Origin: Catellatospora sp. TT07R-123
GTDB taxonomy: Bacteria > Actinomycetota > Actinomycetes > Mycobacteriales > Micromonosporaceae
DNA length: 64,000 nucleotides
NCBI RefSeq assembly: GCF_018327705.1
Contig: NZ_BNEM01000001.1
Location: forward strand, 2,666,001-2,730,000
Direction of reading: 5' to 3'
Below are positions 41,978 to 52,647 of the stretch, piece by piece (the first letter of the stretch is position 1; each line of letters opens with the position of its first letter). A program made the translations under genes and the position numbers. Below the pieces are notes generated by a model that worked only from the letters and a program-made list of their open reading frames with translations, was not told the origin of the DNA and searched no databases.

Positions 41978-42822
41978 TGTCGCACGGCATCGGCGCGCAC
42001 GCGCCTGTCGCGGGCGGGCTGGCGAAAGCCGCGCTGCCGTACGTCGACGCGGTCTCGGCCGGGTCGGTCCAGGTCTTCGTGGGCAATCCACGGGGCTGGG
42101 CCCGCCCGGCCGGCAACCCGGCGCAGGACGAGGCGTTCGCGGCGGGCTGCCACCAGCGGGCCATCCCGGCGTACGTGCACGCGTCGCTGCTGGTCAACAT
42201 CGGCTCGCCGACCGAGGCCACGGTCGAGCAGTCCCGCGAGACGCTGACGCACGGCCTGCTGCGCGCGGCGCGCATCGGTGCCGCCGGAGTGGTGTTCCAT
42301 GCCGGGTCGGCCGTCGACAGCGAGCACGCGCCGCAGGCGTTCCGGCAGGTGCGCGAGGTGCTGCTGCCGCTGCTGGACGCGCTGCCCGACGACGGCCCCC
42401 GGCTGCTGGTCGAGCCCAGCGCGGGCGGCGGCCGGTCGCTGGCGGCCCGGGTCGAGGACCTGGGGCCGTACTTCGAGGCGGTCGACTTCCACCCCCGGCT
42501 GGCGGTCTGCTTCGACACCTGCCACGCCTGGGCGGCCGGGCACGACCTGGCCAAGCCGGGCGGCATGGCGCAGACGCTGGACGAGCTGGTCGCGGTGTGC
42601 GGTGAGGGCCGACTGGCGCTGGTGCACGCGAACGACTCCCGCGACACCTGCGGGTCGCTGCGCGACCGGCACGAGACCATCGGCAGGGGCACGATCGGCG
42701 CGGCCGCGTTCGCCGAGCTGATGCGGCATCCGGCCGTGGCGGGCGTGCCGGTGATCGTCGAGACCCCCGGTGAGCTGCATGCCACTGACATTTCCCTGCT
42801 CAGGGGCTTGCGCGACGAATAA
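41977..42822 (+). CDS. nfo: Deoxyribonuclease IV (endonuclease IV, AP endonuclease)
   Basis: A 281-residue TIM-barrel AP endonuclease. Zinc ligands are seen in VVFHAGS, RLLVEPSA, VCFDTCHAWAAGHD, LVHANDS, DRHETIGRG and VIVETPG. It incises abasic sites in base excision repair. The ATG overlaps the pknL stop (TGATG), indicating translational coupling. Neither gene is an obvious functional partner of the other. Confidence 0.92.
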   Translation: MSHGIGAHAPVAGGLAKAALPYVDAVSAGSVQVFVGNPRGWARPAGNPAQDEAFAAGCHQRAIPAYVHASLLVNIGSPTEATVEQSRETLTHGLLRAARIGAAGVVFHAGSAVDSEHAPQAFRQVREVLLPLLDALPDDGPRLLVEPSAGGGRSLAARVEDLGPYFEAVDFHPRLAVCFDTCHAWAAGHDLAKPGGMAQTLDELVAVCGEGRLALVHANDSRDTCGSLRDRHETIGRGTIGAAAFAELMRHPAVAGVPVIVETPGELHATDISLLRGLRDE

Positions 42823-42840
42823 CCATTAGGGCACCCTTAC

Positions 42841-42859
42841 TGAGGCAAGGCTAGCTTGA
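42841..42859 (+). promoter_or_regulatory. IdeR/DmdR-type iron box before bfd-bfr
   Basis: TGAGGCAAGGCTAGCTTGA matches 13 of 19 positions of the iron box TTAGGTTAGGCTAACCTAA and keeps its symmetry. A weaker TTAGGGCACCCTTAC overlaps from 42827. It lies 30 bp before the bfd start, so iron-dependent regulation is likely. Confidence 0.65.
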
Positions 42860-42889
42860 GCAGAGCGGCCCACTCCTCGGCCGAAGGGT

Positions 42890-43084
42890 ATGTCCGTGTT
42901 CGTATGTATCTGTGAGCGGGTGCGCGAGTGCGAGATCCGTTCCGTGATCCGCGCCGGCAACCGCTGCGAGGAGAGCGTCGGCACCGCCTGCGGTGCGGGC
43001 ACCGGCTGCGGCACCTGCCTCGACCGCATCTGCGACCTGATCGAGGAAGAGGGCGCCGACACGCTCGCGGTCAGTGCGGCGTAA
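42890..43084 (+). CDS. bfd: Bacterioferritin-associated ferredoxin
   Basis: A 64-residue protein. Cysteines C6 and C8 (VCICERV) and C40/C43 (TGCGTCLDRICDL) match the [2Fe-2S] ligands of Bfd, which reduces bacterioferritin to release iron. The N-terminus is slightly longer than usual. It precedes bfr by 57 bp on the same strand and follows an iron box. The distance between the ATG and GAAGG is short (3 nt). Confidence 0.9.
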   Translation: MSVFVCICERVRECEIRSVIRAGNRCEESVGTACGAGTGCGTCLDRICDLIEEEGADTLAVSAA

Positions 43085-43141
43085 CGGACAATATGGCGTA
43101 GATTGCCCCCTATACCGTAAATTCTGGGGGGTTTCTTTTCC

Positions 43142-43621
43142 ATGCAAGGCGACGCCCGGGTCATCGAGTTCCTCAACGAGCAGCTGACGGCCGAGCTCAC
43201 GGCCATCAACCAGTACTTCCTGCACGCCAAGATGCAGGAGAACTGGGGCTACACCAAGCTCGCCAAGTACACCCGGCACGAGTCGATCGACGAGATGCGC
43301 CACGCCGAGGTGCTCACCGACCGCATCCTGTTCCTCGAAGGCCTGCCGAACTACCAGAAGCTGTTCGCGCTGCGCATCGGCGAGACCGTCAAGGAGCAGT
43401 TCGAGTGCGACATGAAGGTCGAGGTCGAGGCGGTCGAGCGGCTGCGCGGCGGGATCGACTACATGCGCTCGGTCGGTGACGTGACCTCGGCGAAGATCTT
43501 CGAGGAGATCCTCCGGGACGAGGAGTCGCACGTCGACTACCTGGAGACCCAGCTCGGCCTCATCGCCAGCCTCGGCGAGGCCCTGTACCTCCAGAACGTC
43601 ACCGAACACCCGGAAGCCTGA
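43142..43621 (+). CDS. bfr: Bacterioferritin
   Basis: A 159-residue ferritin-like protein. The ferroxidase ligands are visible in helix B (ESIDEMRHAEVL: Glu51, His54), with E18, Glu94 and E127/H130 (RDEESHVDYLE). Met52 is the usual haem ligand at the dimer interface. It stores iron as ferric mineral in a 24-mer. Its partner bfd lies just upstream under an iron box; a weak TAGATT lies between them. A near-perfect family B palindrome follows the stop. Confidence 0.96.
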   Translation: MQGDARVIEFLNEQLTAELTAINQYFLHAKMQENWGYTKLAKYTRHESIDEMRHAEVLTDRILFLEGLPNYQKLFALRIGETVKEQFECDMKVEVEAVERLRGGIDYMRSVGDVTSAKIFEEILRDEESHVDYLETQLGLIASLGEALYLQNVTEHPEA

Positions 43622-43693
43622 CCGGACGGCGCCCACACCGGCCGCCCCGACCGAGTGCCGACCGACGCGCCACACACTCCCCACCCCCGCCCC

Positions 43694-43784
43694 CACCCCG
43701 TTTTTCATAGACGTTGGCCTATTACATCGACTGAATCGAGATCGAAGTCGATGTAATAGGCCAACGTCTATGAAAAACGGGGTG
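43694..43784. repeat. Palindromic repeat family B, copy 4 (perfect)
   Basis: Two perfectly complementary 39-nt arms (43694-43732 and 43746-43784) flank a 13-nt loop that contains GATC. It lies between convergent bfr and the threonine aldolase gene. A perfect 39-bp stem implies a recent origin or strong selection. It may also terminate transcription both ways. Confidence 0.93.
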
Positions 43785-43815
43785 GAGTCCGCCACAGCCG
43801 GGACGGGCGGGCGGG

Positions 43816-44847
<1,032 letters not shown>

Positions 44848-44945
44848 CCCTCGTTCCTACCGCATCGCCCCGGCCGCACGCTGGCCACCCCTGCTTCTCG
44901 CCGGGAGGACGGCATGCCTGGCGGACGATCGCTACGCTGCCGGGC

Positions 44946-45554
44946 ATGACCGAGCCGACCGCCCAGGTGGCGGCCCTCGCCCCCACCGCGCGAACCGGCT
45001 CCCGGCGCCGCATCGTGCTGGCGCTGTCCCTGGCCGCCCTCCTGCTGTCGGCGTTGACCGCGTGGCAGCTGACCGCCCGTAATTACACTCTGGCTGCGGG
45101 CGAGGCCGGCAGCGCTCCGCCGAGCGCGGTCGAACAGGTCCTCGGCGTCAGGAGCGAATACGTCATCCCGCTGGACGGCGGGTCGCACCAGTTCCGGATC
45201 CCGATCACGAATCCCGGACCGGCCCCGGTGACGTTGACGGAGGTGGGCTCGCGCTTCGAAGTCGCGCCGCCGATGTTCCCGGTCGAGCGGATGGACGTCG
45301 TCCGGTGGCACGACGGCTGCTGCGCCCCAGCCGACAAGGTCGCCTTCGGGCCGACGGTCATCCACCCGGACGAGACCGTGTTCGTCTACATCACCGTCCG
45401 GACCGCAGCCGTCTCCTCGGTCGGCGGCTGCCAGCGGCGGTGGTTCGCCAGCATCCTGGTGAAGTTCACGGTGCTGGGACTCCAGCGCGAGCAGACGCTT
45501 TCGCTGAAGCGCACCATCAGTTACCAGACGCCCGGAGCCGACTGCCGCTTCTGA
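44946..45554 (+). CDS. Membrane-anchored extracellular protein, paralogue 1
   Basis: A 202-residue protein with one N-terminal helix (about 23-42) and a beta-rich outer domain with four cysteines. The ending ([28 protein letters not shown]) is homologous to the next gene's. No named family is recognised. The ATG lies 7 nt after TACGCT, with the same promoter-to-start arrangement as paralogue 2. The pair is a tandem duplication separated by repeat A4. Confidence 0.75.
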   Translation: MTEPTAQVAALAPTARTGSRRRIVLALSLAALLLSALTAWQLTARNYTLAAGEAGSAPPSAVEQVLGVRSEYVIPLDGGSHQFRIPITNPGPAPVTLTEVGSRFEVAPPMFPVERMDVVRWHDGCCAPADKVAFGPTVIHPDETVFVYITVRTAAVSSVGGCQRRWFASILVKFTVLGLQREQTLSLKRTISYQTPGADCRF

Positions 45555-45565
45555 CGGCCTGCGAA

Positions 45566-45627
45566 GATCCAGGATCGTGGACGCCCGGTGTCGCCAGAGC
45601 AGCACCTGGCGTCCACGGGACCAGATC
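45566..45627 (+). repeat. Palindromic repeat family A, copy 4
   Basis: 62 bp with the family core GTGGACGC/GCGTCCAC, GATC at both ends and GCAGCACC on the right inner arm; the loop is CAGA. The outer stem has several mismatches. It lies between the two paralogous genes, 30 bp before the second promoter. Confidence 0.85.
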
Positions 45628-45669
45628 ATGGGACAGCGGCCGGGGCAGTCCGCCACTACGCTGCCCGCC

Positions 45670-46281
45670 ATGACCGAGACGATCACCCCTGCCACGGCTG
45701 CCGCGGCTCCCGCCGCCCGACCCGGCGGCCGCCGCCGCGCCGCCCTGGCCTGGGCGCTGCTCGCCGTCGCGGTGCTGGCTCTGGGCGGCTGGCAGGCCGC
45801 CGCGCGCACCTACGCGCTGGAGCCGGGGTATTTCGGCCTGCGGGCGCCCGAAGCCGTGGAGCATGTCGCGGGCGGCATACATGAGTACCGCTATCCGCTG
45901 GTCCACGGGACGTCGCATCGGATCTCGGTCTCCATGCGCAACCCCGGCCCGCTGCCAGTGCGGGTGACCGGGTTCGGCGGTGACCCGCATGAGTGGCCGC
46001 AGTCGATGTTCCCCATAACCTCGATCGAGGTGAACCGCGACGCCGTCGGCGACCTGGCCTCGGGGCAGCCGTTCGCGCCGTTCACGCTCGCCCCGCAGCA
46101 GGCGGTGCTCGTACACCTCACCGTGCGGGTGGAGGACGTCGATGTGGTCGACGGGTGCTCGCGGACGTGGTGGGGAACCCTGCCGGTGCGCTACACGGTG
46201 CTCGGGGTCGACCGCGAGCAGCAGCTCGCGCTCGACCCCGTCATCGCCTTCCAGACACCCGGAGAGGACTGCCTGGACTAG
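45670..46281 (+). CDS. Membrane-anchored extracellular protein, paralogue 2
   Basis: A 203-residue paralogue of the preceding gene: an N-terminal helix (about 23-44), an outer beta-rich domain, and the matching end VRYTVLGVDREQQLALD then FQTPGEDC. TACGCT lies 7 nt before the ATG, and both genes begin ATGACCGAG. The stop TAG is part of the CTAG duplicated by the IS element that follows. The function is unknown; the domain could bind a partner at the surface. Confidence 0.75.
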   Translation: MTETITPATAAAAPAARPGGRRRAALAWALLAVAVLALGGWQAAARTYALEPGYFGLRAPEAVEHVAGGIHEYRYPLVHGTSHRISVSMRNPGPLPVRVTGFGGDPHEWPQSMFPITSIEVNRDAVGDLASGQPFAPFTLAPQQAVLVHLTVRVEDVDVVDGCSRTWWGTLPVRYTVLGVDREQQLALDPVIAFQTPGEDCLD

Positions 46282-47262
46282 ATGACTGATTCCTAATGGT
46301 CGTACGCGGTCAGTGATCGTTTCTCGGGTGCGTCGGTCAGCCAGTTGTGCCAGATCACGGCTGCGAGGGCGGCCAGGCGTTGTGCGATGCGGGCGTGCAC
46401 CCCTGCGGGTGTGCGCCCGCCGTGCTGTTCGAGGCTGAGCTGACCTTTCAGGGTGTCGAAGATCGATTCGATGCGTTGACGGACCGGGGCCAGGTTGCCG
46501 TGGCGTCGGGCTTCGTCGCGGCGGTCGGGGCGTATGAACACGATTTTCAGGTCGCGTGTCTGTTGCTCGAACGCGCGGCCGGCGAAGCCCTTGTCACCGA
46601 TGAGCACGACTCCGGCGGGTAGGAGGCCGTGGTCGCGGGCGTGTTCGAGCAGTTCGGCGGCGACTTCTCGTTCGCCCAGGCTCGGGGTGGCCAGGCACCA
46701 GGTGACCGGTGTGCCGTCCAAGGCGGTGACGAGGTAGAGCTTCAGGCCCCAGATCCAGCGGGAGTGCGATCTGCAGTAGCCGTACCCGGCCCATCCGGCC
46801 AGGGCCGAGCCGATCGCGGTCTGGCGGGACATCCCGCACGGGATCACGGTGGCGTCGATGAGGCGGATGCCGTCGTGGCCGGCCGGGGTCTGGGCGGCCA
46901 GGCGTGTGATGACGGTGGTGATCAGCGGCGCGGCCGCGGTGACGCGTTTGTGGTAGCCGGCCTGTTTGGGCAGGTACGGGAACATGCGGCCGAGCCTGCC
47001 GTAGCAGAACCGCAGCCAGTGGTGCTGCGACGGGAACCCGAGCAGGACCTGCGCCACGGCCAGGCAGACCAGCTCGGCGTCGGTCAGCTTCTTCGGGCGT
47101 CCGGGACGGCGCCGGGACGCGGTGATGACATGGTCATCGACGAACACGTACAGTGCCGTCAGAAGGGTATCGAGGTCTGTCTTCACACACTGACATCGAT
47201 ACCCTTCCCCATACCCGCGTCAAGACCACGGACCAAACCAACCCTGATTAGGAATCAATCAT
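46282..47262 (-). mobile_element. IS982-family-like insertion sequence with CTAG duplication
   Basis: A 981-bp element with 16-bp terminal inverted repeats, ATGACTGATTCCTAAT at the left and its complement at the right (one mismatch). The flanking CTAG (46278-46281 and 47263-47266) is a 4-bp target duplication. It carries one intact transposase gene and appears recent. It separates the tails of two convergent genes whose stop codons are both within CTAG. Confidence 0.9.
46293..47186 (-). CDS. IS982-family-like DDE transposase
   Basis: A 297-residue transposase. It begins MKTDLDTLLTALYVFVDDHV. RPKKLTDAELVCLAVAQVLLG follows, and the DDE residues probably lie in RLIDATVIPCG (D), LIGDKGFAG (D) and RQRIESIFDTLKGQL (E). 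The sequence pattern SRSHSRWIWGLKLYLVT and the tail IWHNWLTDAPEKRSLTAYDH fit IS982-type actinobacterial elements. The TAG stop overlaps the left terminal repeat. The frame is intact. Confidence 0.9.
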   Translation of the reverse strand: MKTDLDTLLTALYVFVDDHVITASRRRPGRPKKLTDAELVCLAVAQVLLGFPSQHHWLRFCYGRLGRMFPYLPKQAGYHKRVTAAAPLITTVITRLAAQTPAGHDGIRLIDATVIPCGMSRQTAIGSALAGWAGYGYCRSHSRWIWGLKLYLVTALDGTPVTWCLATPSLGEREVAAELLEHARDHGLLPAGVVLIGDKGFAGRAFEQQTRDLKIVFIRPDRRDEARRHGNLAPVRQRIESIFDTLKGQLSLEQHGGRTPAGVHARIAQRLAALAAVIWHNWLTDAPEKRSLTAYDH

Positions 47263-48768
<1,506 letters not shown>

Positions 48769-48834
48769 TCACCAGTCCTGCTACGCCCCGAGAACAGCAC
48801 CGGCTGTCCCGCAACCTGGGATCGTTGATCAGGT

Positions 48835-49320
48835 ATGACCGTACTGCCGCGCGTGGCCGACTACCGCCCGCACCGCACCGTGCCCGACATCGACCTGGAG
48901 GGGCACGTGGTGCCCGGCCTGACCGGCGAGTTCTTCCGCCGCCCCGACGGCGACCGCGTCGCGACCGTCGGCCTCTACCGGTACCGGGGTGCGGAGCTGT
49001 TCATGGCGTGGGGCTTCGTCGGCGAGGCGCACTGCCGGTGGACCGCCTACCGCGGCGAGGACGGCTGGACCGCACCGCACGAGGGCTGCCCCCGGGTCCG
49101 CCGCGAGGCAGGCACCCTGCTGGTGGACACCGGCCGCGCCCGGATCGCGCTGCCCGTGCAGGCCGCCTCGCCCGAGGCTGCCTGGCCTGAGCACGCCGAC
49201 GCCCGGCCCGGACCGGCCGGGTCGGACGTCGGTGCTGTGGCGCTGACGGCCGTACACGATGGATCGCATCCGGCCGTCAGCGGTTCGCTGTGCGCCACCG
49301 GCGCGGGCCTGCCTGGCTGA
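48835..49320 (+). CDS. Hypothetical protein
   Basis: A 161-residue protein of unknown function. A beta-rich first part (LTGEFFRRPDGDRVATVGLY, ELFMAWGFVGEAHCRWTAYR) is followed by a poorly conserved-looking Ala/Gly-rich tail. No signal peptide or membrane helix is seen. It is transcribed divergently from aroG, and no clear ribosome site precedes the ATG. The tail may result from a frame running past an older stop. Confidence 0.5.
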   Translation: MTVLPRVADYRPHRTVPDIDLEGHVVPGLTGEFFRRPDGDRVATVGLYRYRGAELFMAWGFVGEAHCRWTAYRGEDGWTAPHEGCPRVRREAGTLLVDTGRARIALPVQAASPEAAWPEHADARPGPAGSDVGAVALTAVHDGSHPAVSGSLCATGAGLPG

Positions 49321-49329
49321 CCGGCGGGC

Positions 49330-49698
49330 TCAGTTGGCCACTTCGGCCGTGGCCACGGCGCGGGCCTCGCGGCGGACGTACACGATGGAGGTGGCGGTGA
49401 TGCCGAGGCTGGTGACCAGGGCCACCGTGTGCAGCACCGGATCGGGGATGGGCGCGAAGGCCAGCACCCCGGCCGGGATCTGCACCAGGCCGATCAGGAC
49501 GAGCAGCATCGGCGTGCGGCGGCCCCGGGACCAGGTGAAGGCCGTCCACACCGGTGCCGTCACGACGGCGAGGGTCAGCACGTCGAGCAGCGCGTGCAGG
49601 TAGGGGTTGTGGACCCGGTCGTGCGCGTACGCGTACGCCGGGGCCGAGATCATGACTGCGGCGAGAGTGGTCCCGAGGATGGTCAGGGCGCGTCGCAT
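49330..49698 (-). CDS. Small integral membrane protein
   Basis: A 122-residue protein with a signal-like N-terminus (LTILGTTLAAVMISAPAYA) and three further hydrophobic segments (40-55, 63-80, 88-106). No enzyme motif. AGGAGGC lies 4 nt before the ATG. It stands alone between the 48835 gene, whose end is 9 bp away, and proC. Function unknown. Confidence 0.7.
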   Translation of the reverse strand: MRRALTILGTTLAAVMISAPAYAYAHDRVHNPYLHALLDVLTLAVVTAPVWTAFTWSRGRRTPMLLVLIGLVQIPAGVLAFAPIPDPVLHTVALVTSLGITATSIVYVRREARAVATAEVAN

Positions 49699-49856
49699 GG
49701 CCGCCTCCTAGCAGCTCGGCGGGGTGGGGCTGGATGAATCCCCAGGTCCGAGCCTAAGTCGGGGGTGGACGGAGCCGGAACCCCCACAGGCGTGAATGAT
49801 GCGCGTGACCTGCGGCCGCGCGATGAATCTCGCACACCCGCGGGGGTATGACCGCC

Positions 49857-50663
49857 TCAGGCGGCCTGTTCGGCGATCTCCCGCGCCCGGTCCCGGGCGG
49901 CCTCCAGCGCGGCCAGCAGCGCGGCTCGTACCGCGTGGTTCTCCAGCTCGCGGATGGCCGAGATGGTGGTGCCCGCGGGCGAGGTGACCGCCTCGCGCAG
50001 CTTCACCGGGTGCTCGCCGGAGTCGCGCAGCATGATCGCCGAGCCGATCGCGGTCTGCACGATCAGGTCGTGCGCCACCTGGCGCGGCAGGCCGAGCAGG
50101 ATGCCCGCGTCGGTCATCGCCTCGACCAGGTAGTAGAAGTACGCCGGGCCCGAGCCGGACAGCGCGGTGACCGCGTCCTGCTGGCTCTCCGGCACCCGGA
50201 TGGTCCGCCCCAGCGGCGTGAACAGCTCCTCCACGACGGCCATGTGCTCGGCGGTGGCGTGCGGCCCCGCCGAGATCGCCGTCATCGCCTCGTCCACCAG
50301 CGCGGGCGTGTTCGTCATCACCCGTACGATCGGCACCGCGTCGTTGAGCCACTTGGTGAAGAACGCCGTCGGCAGGCCGGCGCACAGCGACACCACCAGC
50401 TTGCCCGCCGGGATCAGCGGCCCGAGTTCCGCCATCAGCGCCCCGGCGTCCTGCGGCTTCACCGCGATGGCCACCACATCGGCCGCCTCGACGGCCGCCG
50501 CGTTGTCCAGCACCCGAATCCCGTACCGCTCCCGCAACTGCTCAGCCCGCTCCACCCGCCGCGCCGTAGCCACCAGCCGATCCACCGGCCACCCAGCCTT
50601 CACCAGCCCGGACAGCAGCACCTCACCGATCTTCCCCGCCCCGACAACCGCAACCGTCCGCAC
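49857..50663 (-). CDS. proC: Pyrroline-5-carboxylate reductase
   Basis: A 268-residue NADPH-dependent reductase, last step of proline synthesis. Rossmann motif VAVVGAGKIGEVLL, AIAVKPQD, RVMTNTPALV and the family signature TALSGSGPAYFYYLVEAM with SPAGTT near the C-terminus. The GTG at 50663 is chosen because GGGAGG is then 7 nt upstream; a GTG two codons earlier is almost touching the ribosome site. Repeat E lies just upstream. Confidence 0.94.
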   Translation of the reverse strand: MRTVAVVGAGKIGEVLLSGLVKAGWPVDRLVATARRVERAEQLRERYGIRVLDNAAAVEAADVVAIAVKPQDAGALMAELGPLIPAGKLVVSLCAGLPTAFFTKWLNDAVPIVRVMTNTPALVDEAMTAISAGPHATAEHMAVVEELFTPLGRTIRVPESQQDAVTALSGSGPAYFYYLVEAMTDAGILLGLPRQVAHDLIVQTAIGSAIMLRDSGEHPVKLREAVTSPAGTTISAIRELENHAVRAALLAALEAARDRAREIAEQAA

Positions 50664-50695
50664 CGCCACGCCTCCCGCACTCCCGCCTCGACTAG

Positions 50696-50755
50696 TTGAT
50701 CATGAAGTTATGGGGGTCGACACACCGTCGAACACGACCATAAGTTCATGATCAA
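50696..50755. repeat. Palindromic repeat family E, single copy
   Basis: Arms TTGATCATGAAGTTATGG (50696-50713) and 50738-50755 pair with one mismatch. The inner GTCGAC/GTCGAAC pairs loosely, for a 60-bp element. It lies between pfp and proC. Only one copy is in the window. Confidence 0.75.
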
Positions 50756-50767
50756 CGGGAAGAGGGG

Positions 50768-50800
50768 CCCGCGGCCCGCACCGGTGGTGCGGGCCGCGGG
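50768..50800 (-). terminator. Terminator hairpin after the phosphofructokinase gene
   Basis: A perfect 15-bp GC-rich stem (CCCGCGGCCCGCACC with its complement) and a GGT loop lie 9 bp after the pfp stop. Confidence 0.7.
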
Positions 50801-50808
50801 TGGCGGCA

Positions 50809-51834
50809 TCAGCCGAAGAAGGCCTCGGCCTCGTTGTAGCGGTGGACCGGGACGGTCTTCAGCTCGCGGGTGGCCTCGATGAGGGGCACCCGGACGATCT
50901 CGGTGCCGCGCAACGCGACCATCTTGCCGAAGTCGCCCTCGTGCACGGCGTCGATCGCGTGCAGGCCGAAGCGGGTGGCCAGCACCCGGTCGAAGGCGGT
51001 CGGCGTGCCACCGCGCTGGACGTGGCCCAGCACGACCGCGCGCGCCTCCTTGCCGGTGCGCTTCTCCAGCTGGTCGGCCAGCCAGTTGCCGATGCCGCCG
51101 AGGCGGACGTGGCCGAACGCGTCGAGCTCGCCGTTGAGAGTGATCAGGTCGCCGTCGGTGGGCATGGCGCCCTCCGAGATGACGATGATCGGCGAGTAGT
51201 TGGTCTTGAAGCGGGTCTCGACGTGCTCGACGACCTTCTCCAGGTCGAACTTCTGCTCCGGCAGCAGGATGACGTTGGCGCCGCCGGCCAGGCCGGCGTG
51301 CAGCGCGATCCAGCCCGCGTGGCGGCCCATGACCTCGACGACCACGGTGCGGTGGTGCGACTCGGCGGTGGTGTGCAGCCGGTCGATGGCCTCCATCGCG
51401 ATGTTGACCGCGGTGTCGAAGCCGAAGGTGAAGTCGGTGGCGCCCAGGTCGTTGTCAATCGTCTTCGGCACGCCGACGACGTTCACGCCCAGGTCGGTCA
51501 GCTTGGTGGCCACGCCGAGGGTGTCCTCGCCGCCGATGGCGACCAGGGCGTCCACACCCAGGTTGGCGAGGTTGTCCTTGATCCGCTCGACGCCGCCCTC
51601 GATCTTGAACGGGTTGGTCCGGGACGAGCCCAGGATCGTGCCGCCACGGGGCAGGATGCCGCGCACCTCCGGGATGCCCAGCGGGCGGGTCATGCCCTCC
51701 AGCGGGCCCTTCCAGCCGTCGCGGAACCCGACGAACTCGTGCCCGTAGGTGCCCACGCCCTTGCGGACCACGGCGCGGATGACCGCGTTGAGACCGGGGC
51801 AGTCGCCGCCGCCGGTGAGTACGCCGATACGCAT
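50809..51834 (-). CDS. pfp: 6-phosphofructokinase, PPi-dependent type by sequence
   Basis: A 341-residue group III phosphofructokinase. GGGDCPGLNAVIR, GRGGT-like PRGGTILGS, PKTIDNDL and MGRHAGWIAL are all present. Residues 101-105 read GGEDT, so position 104 is Asp, and position 124 is Lys (VPKTIDND). In this family D104 and K124 mark pyrophosphate-dependent enzymes; G at both marks ATP users. The predicted reaction is reversible PPi-driven phosphorylation of fructose-6-phosphate. The ATG has GGGAGG 9 nt upstream. A hairpin follows the stop. Confidence 0.9.
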   Translation of the reverse strand: MRIGVLTGGGDCPGLNAVIRAVVRKGVGTYGHEFVGFRDGWKGPLEGMTRPLGIPEVRGILPRGGTILGSSRTNPFKIEGGVERIKDNLANLGVDALVAIGGEDTLGVATKLTDLGVNVVGVPKTIDNDLGATDFTFGFDTAVNIAMEAIDRLHTTAESHHRTVVVEVMGRHAGWIALHAGLAGGANVILLPEQKFDLEKVVEHVETRFKTNYSPIIVISEGAMPTDGDLITLNGELDAFGHVRLGGIGNWLADQLEKRTGKEARAVVLGHVQRGGTPTAFDRVLATRFGLHAIDAVHEGDFGKMVALRGTEIVRVPLIEATRELKTVPVHRYNEAEAFFG

Positions 51835-52096
51835 TGTTCTCGTCCTCCCGAATACGGGTAGTCACATTGCCTAGCCCCGGGATGACGAGTGAACACGGCT
51901 ACGCTGCCGGCCGGGGCGGGCCGCAAATGGGCACTGTACTGCGACCACCCGGATAGGGCCAGCACGCCCCGCCCACGTCCGAATGTCAGGCGGATGTCGG
52001 GGCGGCGAATTCCGTACCAGGAGGGCGCAACAGCCTCGCAATGACGAGGTTACTCGCCGTTGACAGGGCGTGGTGGCGCGGCTCACCGTGCCGCGG

Positions 52097-52600
52097 TCAC
52101 CGCTTGCGGGCCGTCATCGCCTGCCAGCGGGCCAGGTTGTGCCGCGCGTCGACCAGCGCGTCGTGACGCGCCGTGGCCGCCTCGGGCAGGCCCGGCCGGC
52201 CGGTCTCGTCCCACAGCTGCCGCAGCTCCTTGGTGAAGCGCGGGATCACCCGGGGCAGGGCCACCATCGGGCCCCACAGCTGCGCCAGGCAGACGTGGTC
52301 GTACGCGCCGTACCAGGCCCACAGCTCCAGGGTCTCGTTCGGGCGGCCCTTGACCGGCTCGCTGAGGAACTCCAGCAGGTCGGTGCGGATGCGCTCGCGC
52401 GAGCGCCACGCCTTGTCCGCCGGGGACGGCAGCAGGTTGAGCACGTTGTCGCGCACCCACGGGATCGCCTTGGCCGGGTCGAACTCGGTCGAGACCGCGT
52501 AGAACTCCCGGCCGTACTCGTCGACCACGCCGATCGAGACCAGGTCGATCGTGGTCCCGTCCTCGATGAACTCGCAGTCGTAGAAGTAGCGATACGCCAT
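52097..52600 (-). CDS. 3'-5' exoribonuclease AS family protein (Rv2179c-like)
   Basis: A 167-residue DEDD-type nuclease. The first motif is YDCEFIEDG (D8, E10), a middle Asp lies in GAYDHVCLAQLWG, and the last motif is RHDALVDARHNLARW. The length and motifs match Rv2179c, reported as a 3' exoribonuclease that prefers poly(A). It may trim RNA 3' ends. The ATG at 52600 gives MAYRYFYDCEF. GGAGGG is about 13 nt upstream. It lies divergently to DUF1028 with a 47-bp gap. Confidence 0.93.
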   Translation of the reverse strand: MAYRYFYDCEFIEDGTTIDLVSIGVVDEYGREFYAVSTEFDPAKAIPWVRDNVLNLLPSPADKAWRSRERIRTDLLEFLSEPVKGRPNETLELWAWYGAYDHVCLAQLWGPMVALPRVIPRFTKELRQLWDETGRPGLPEAATARHDALVDARHNLARWQAMTARKR

Positions 52601-52647
52601 GTGAACCGGTCTTCCCTCCGCGCCGACGCCGCGCCTACCCTGACGCG

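Noticed and set aside
46282-47262. IS5-group element, because of the CTAG target
   Set aside because: CTAG/YTAR targets occur in IS5, but the transposase sequence pattern fits IS982-type actinobacterial transposases better; kept as IS982-like.
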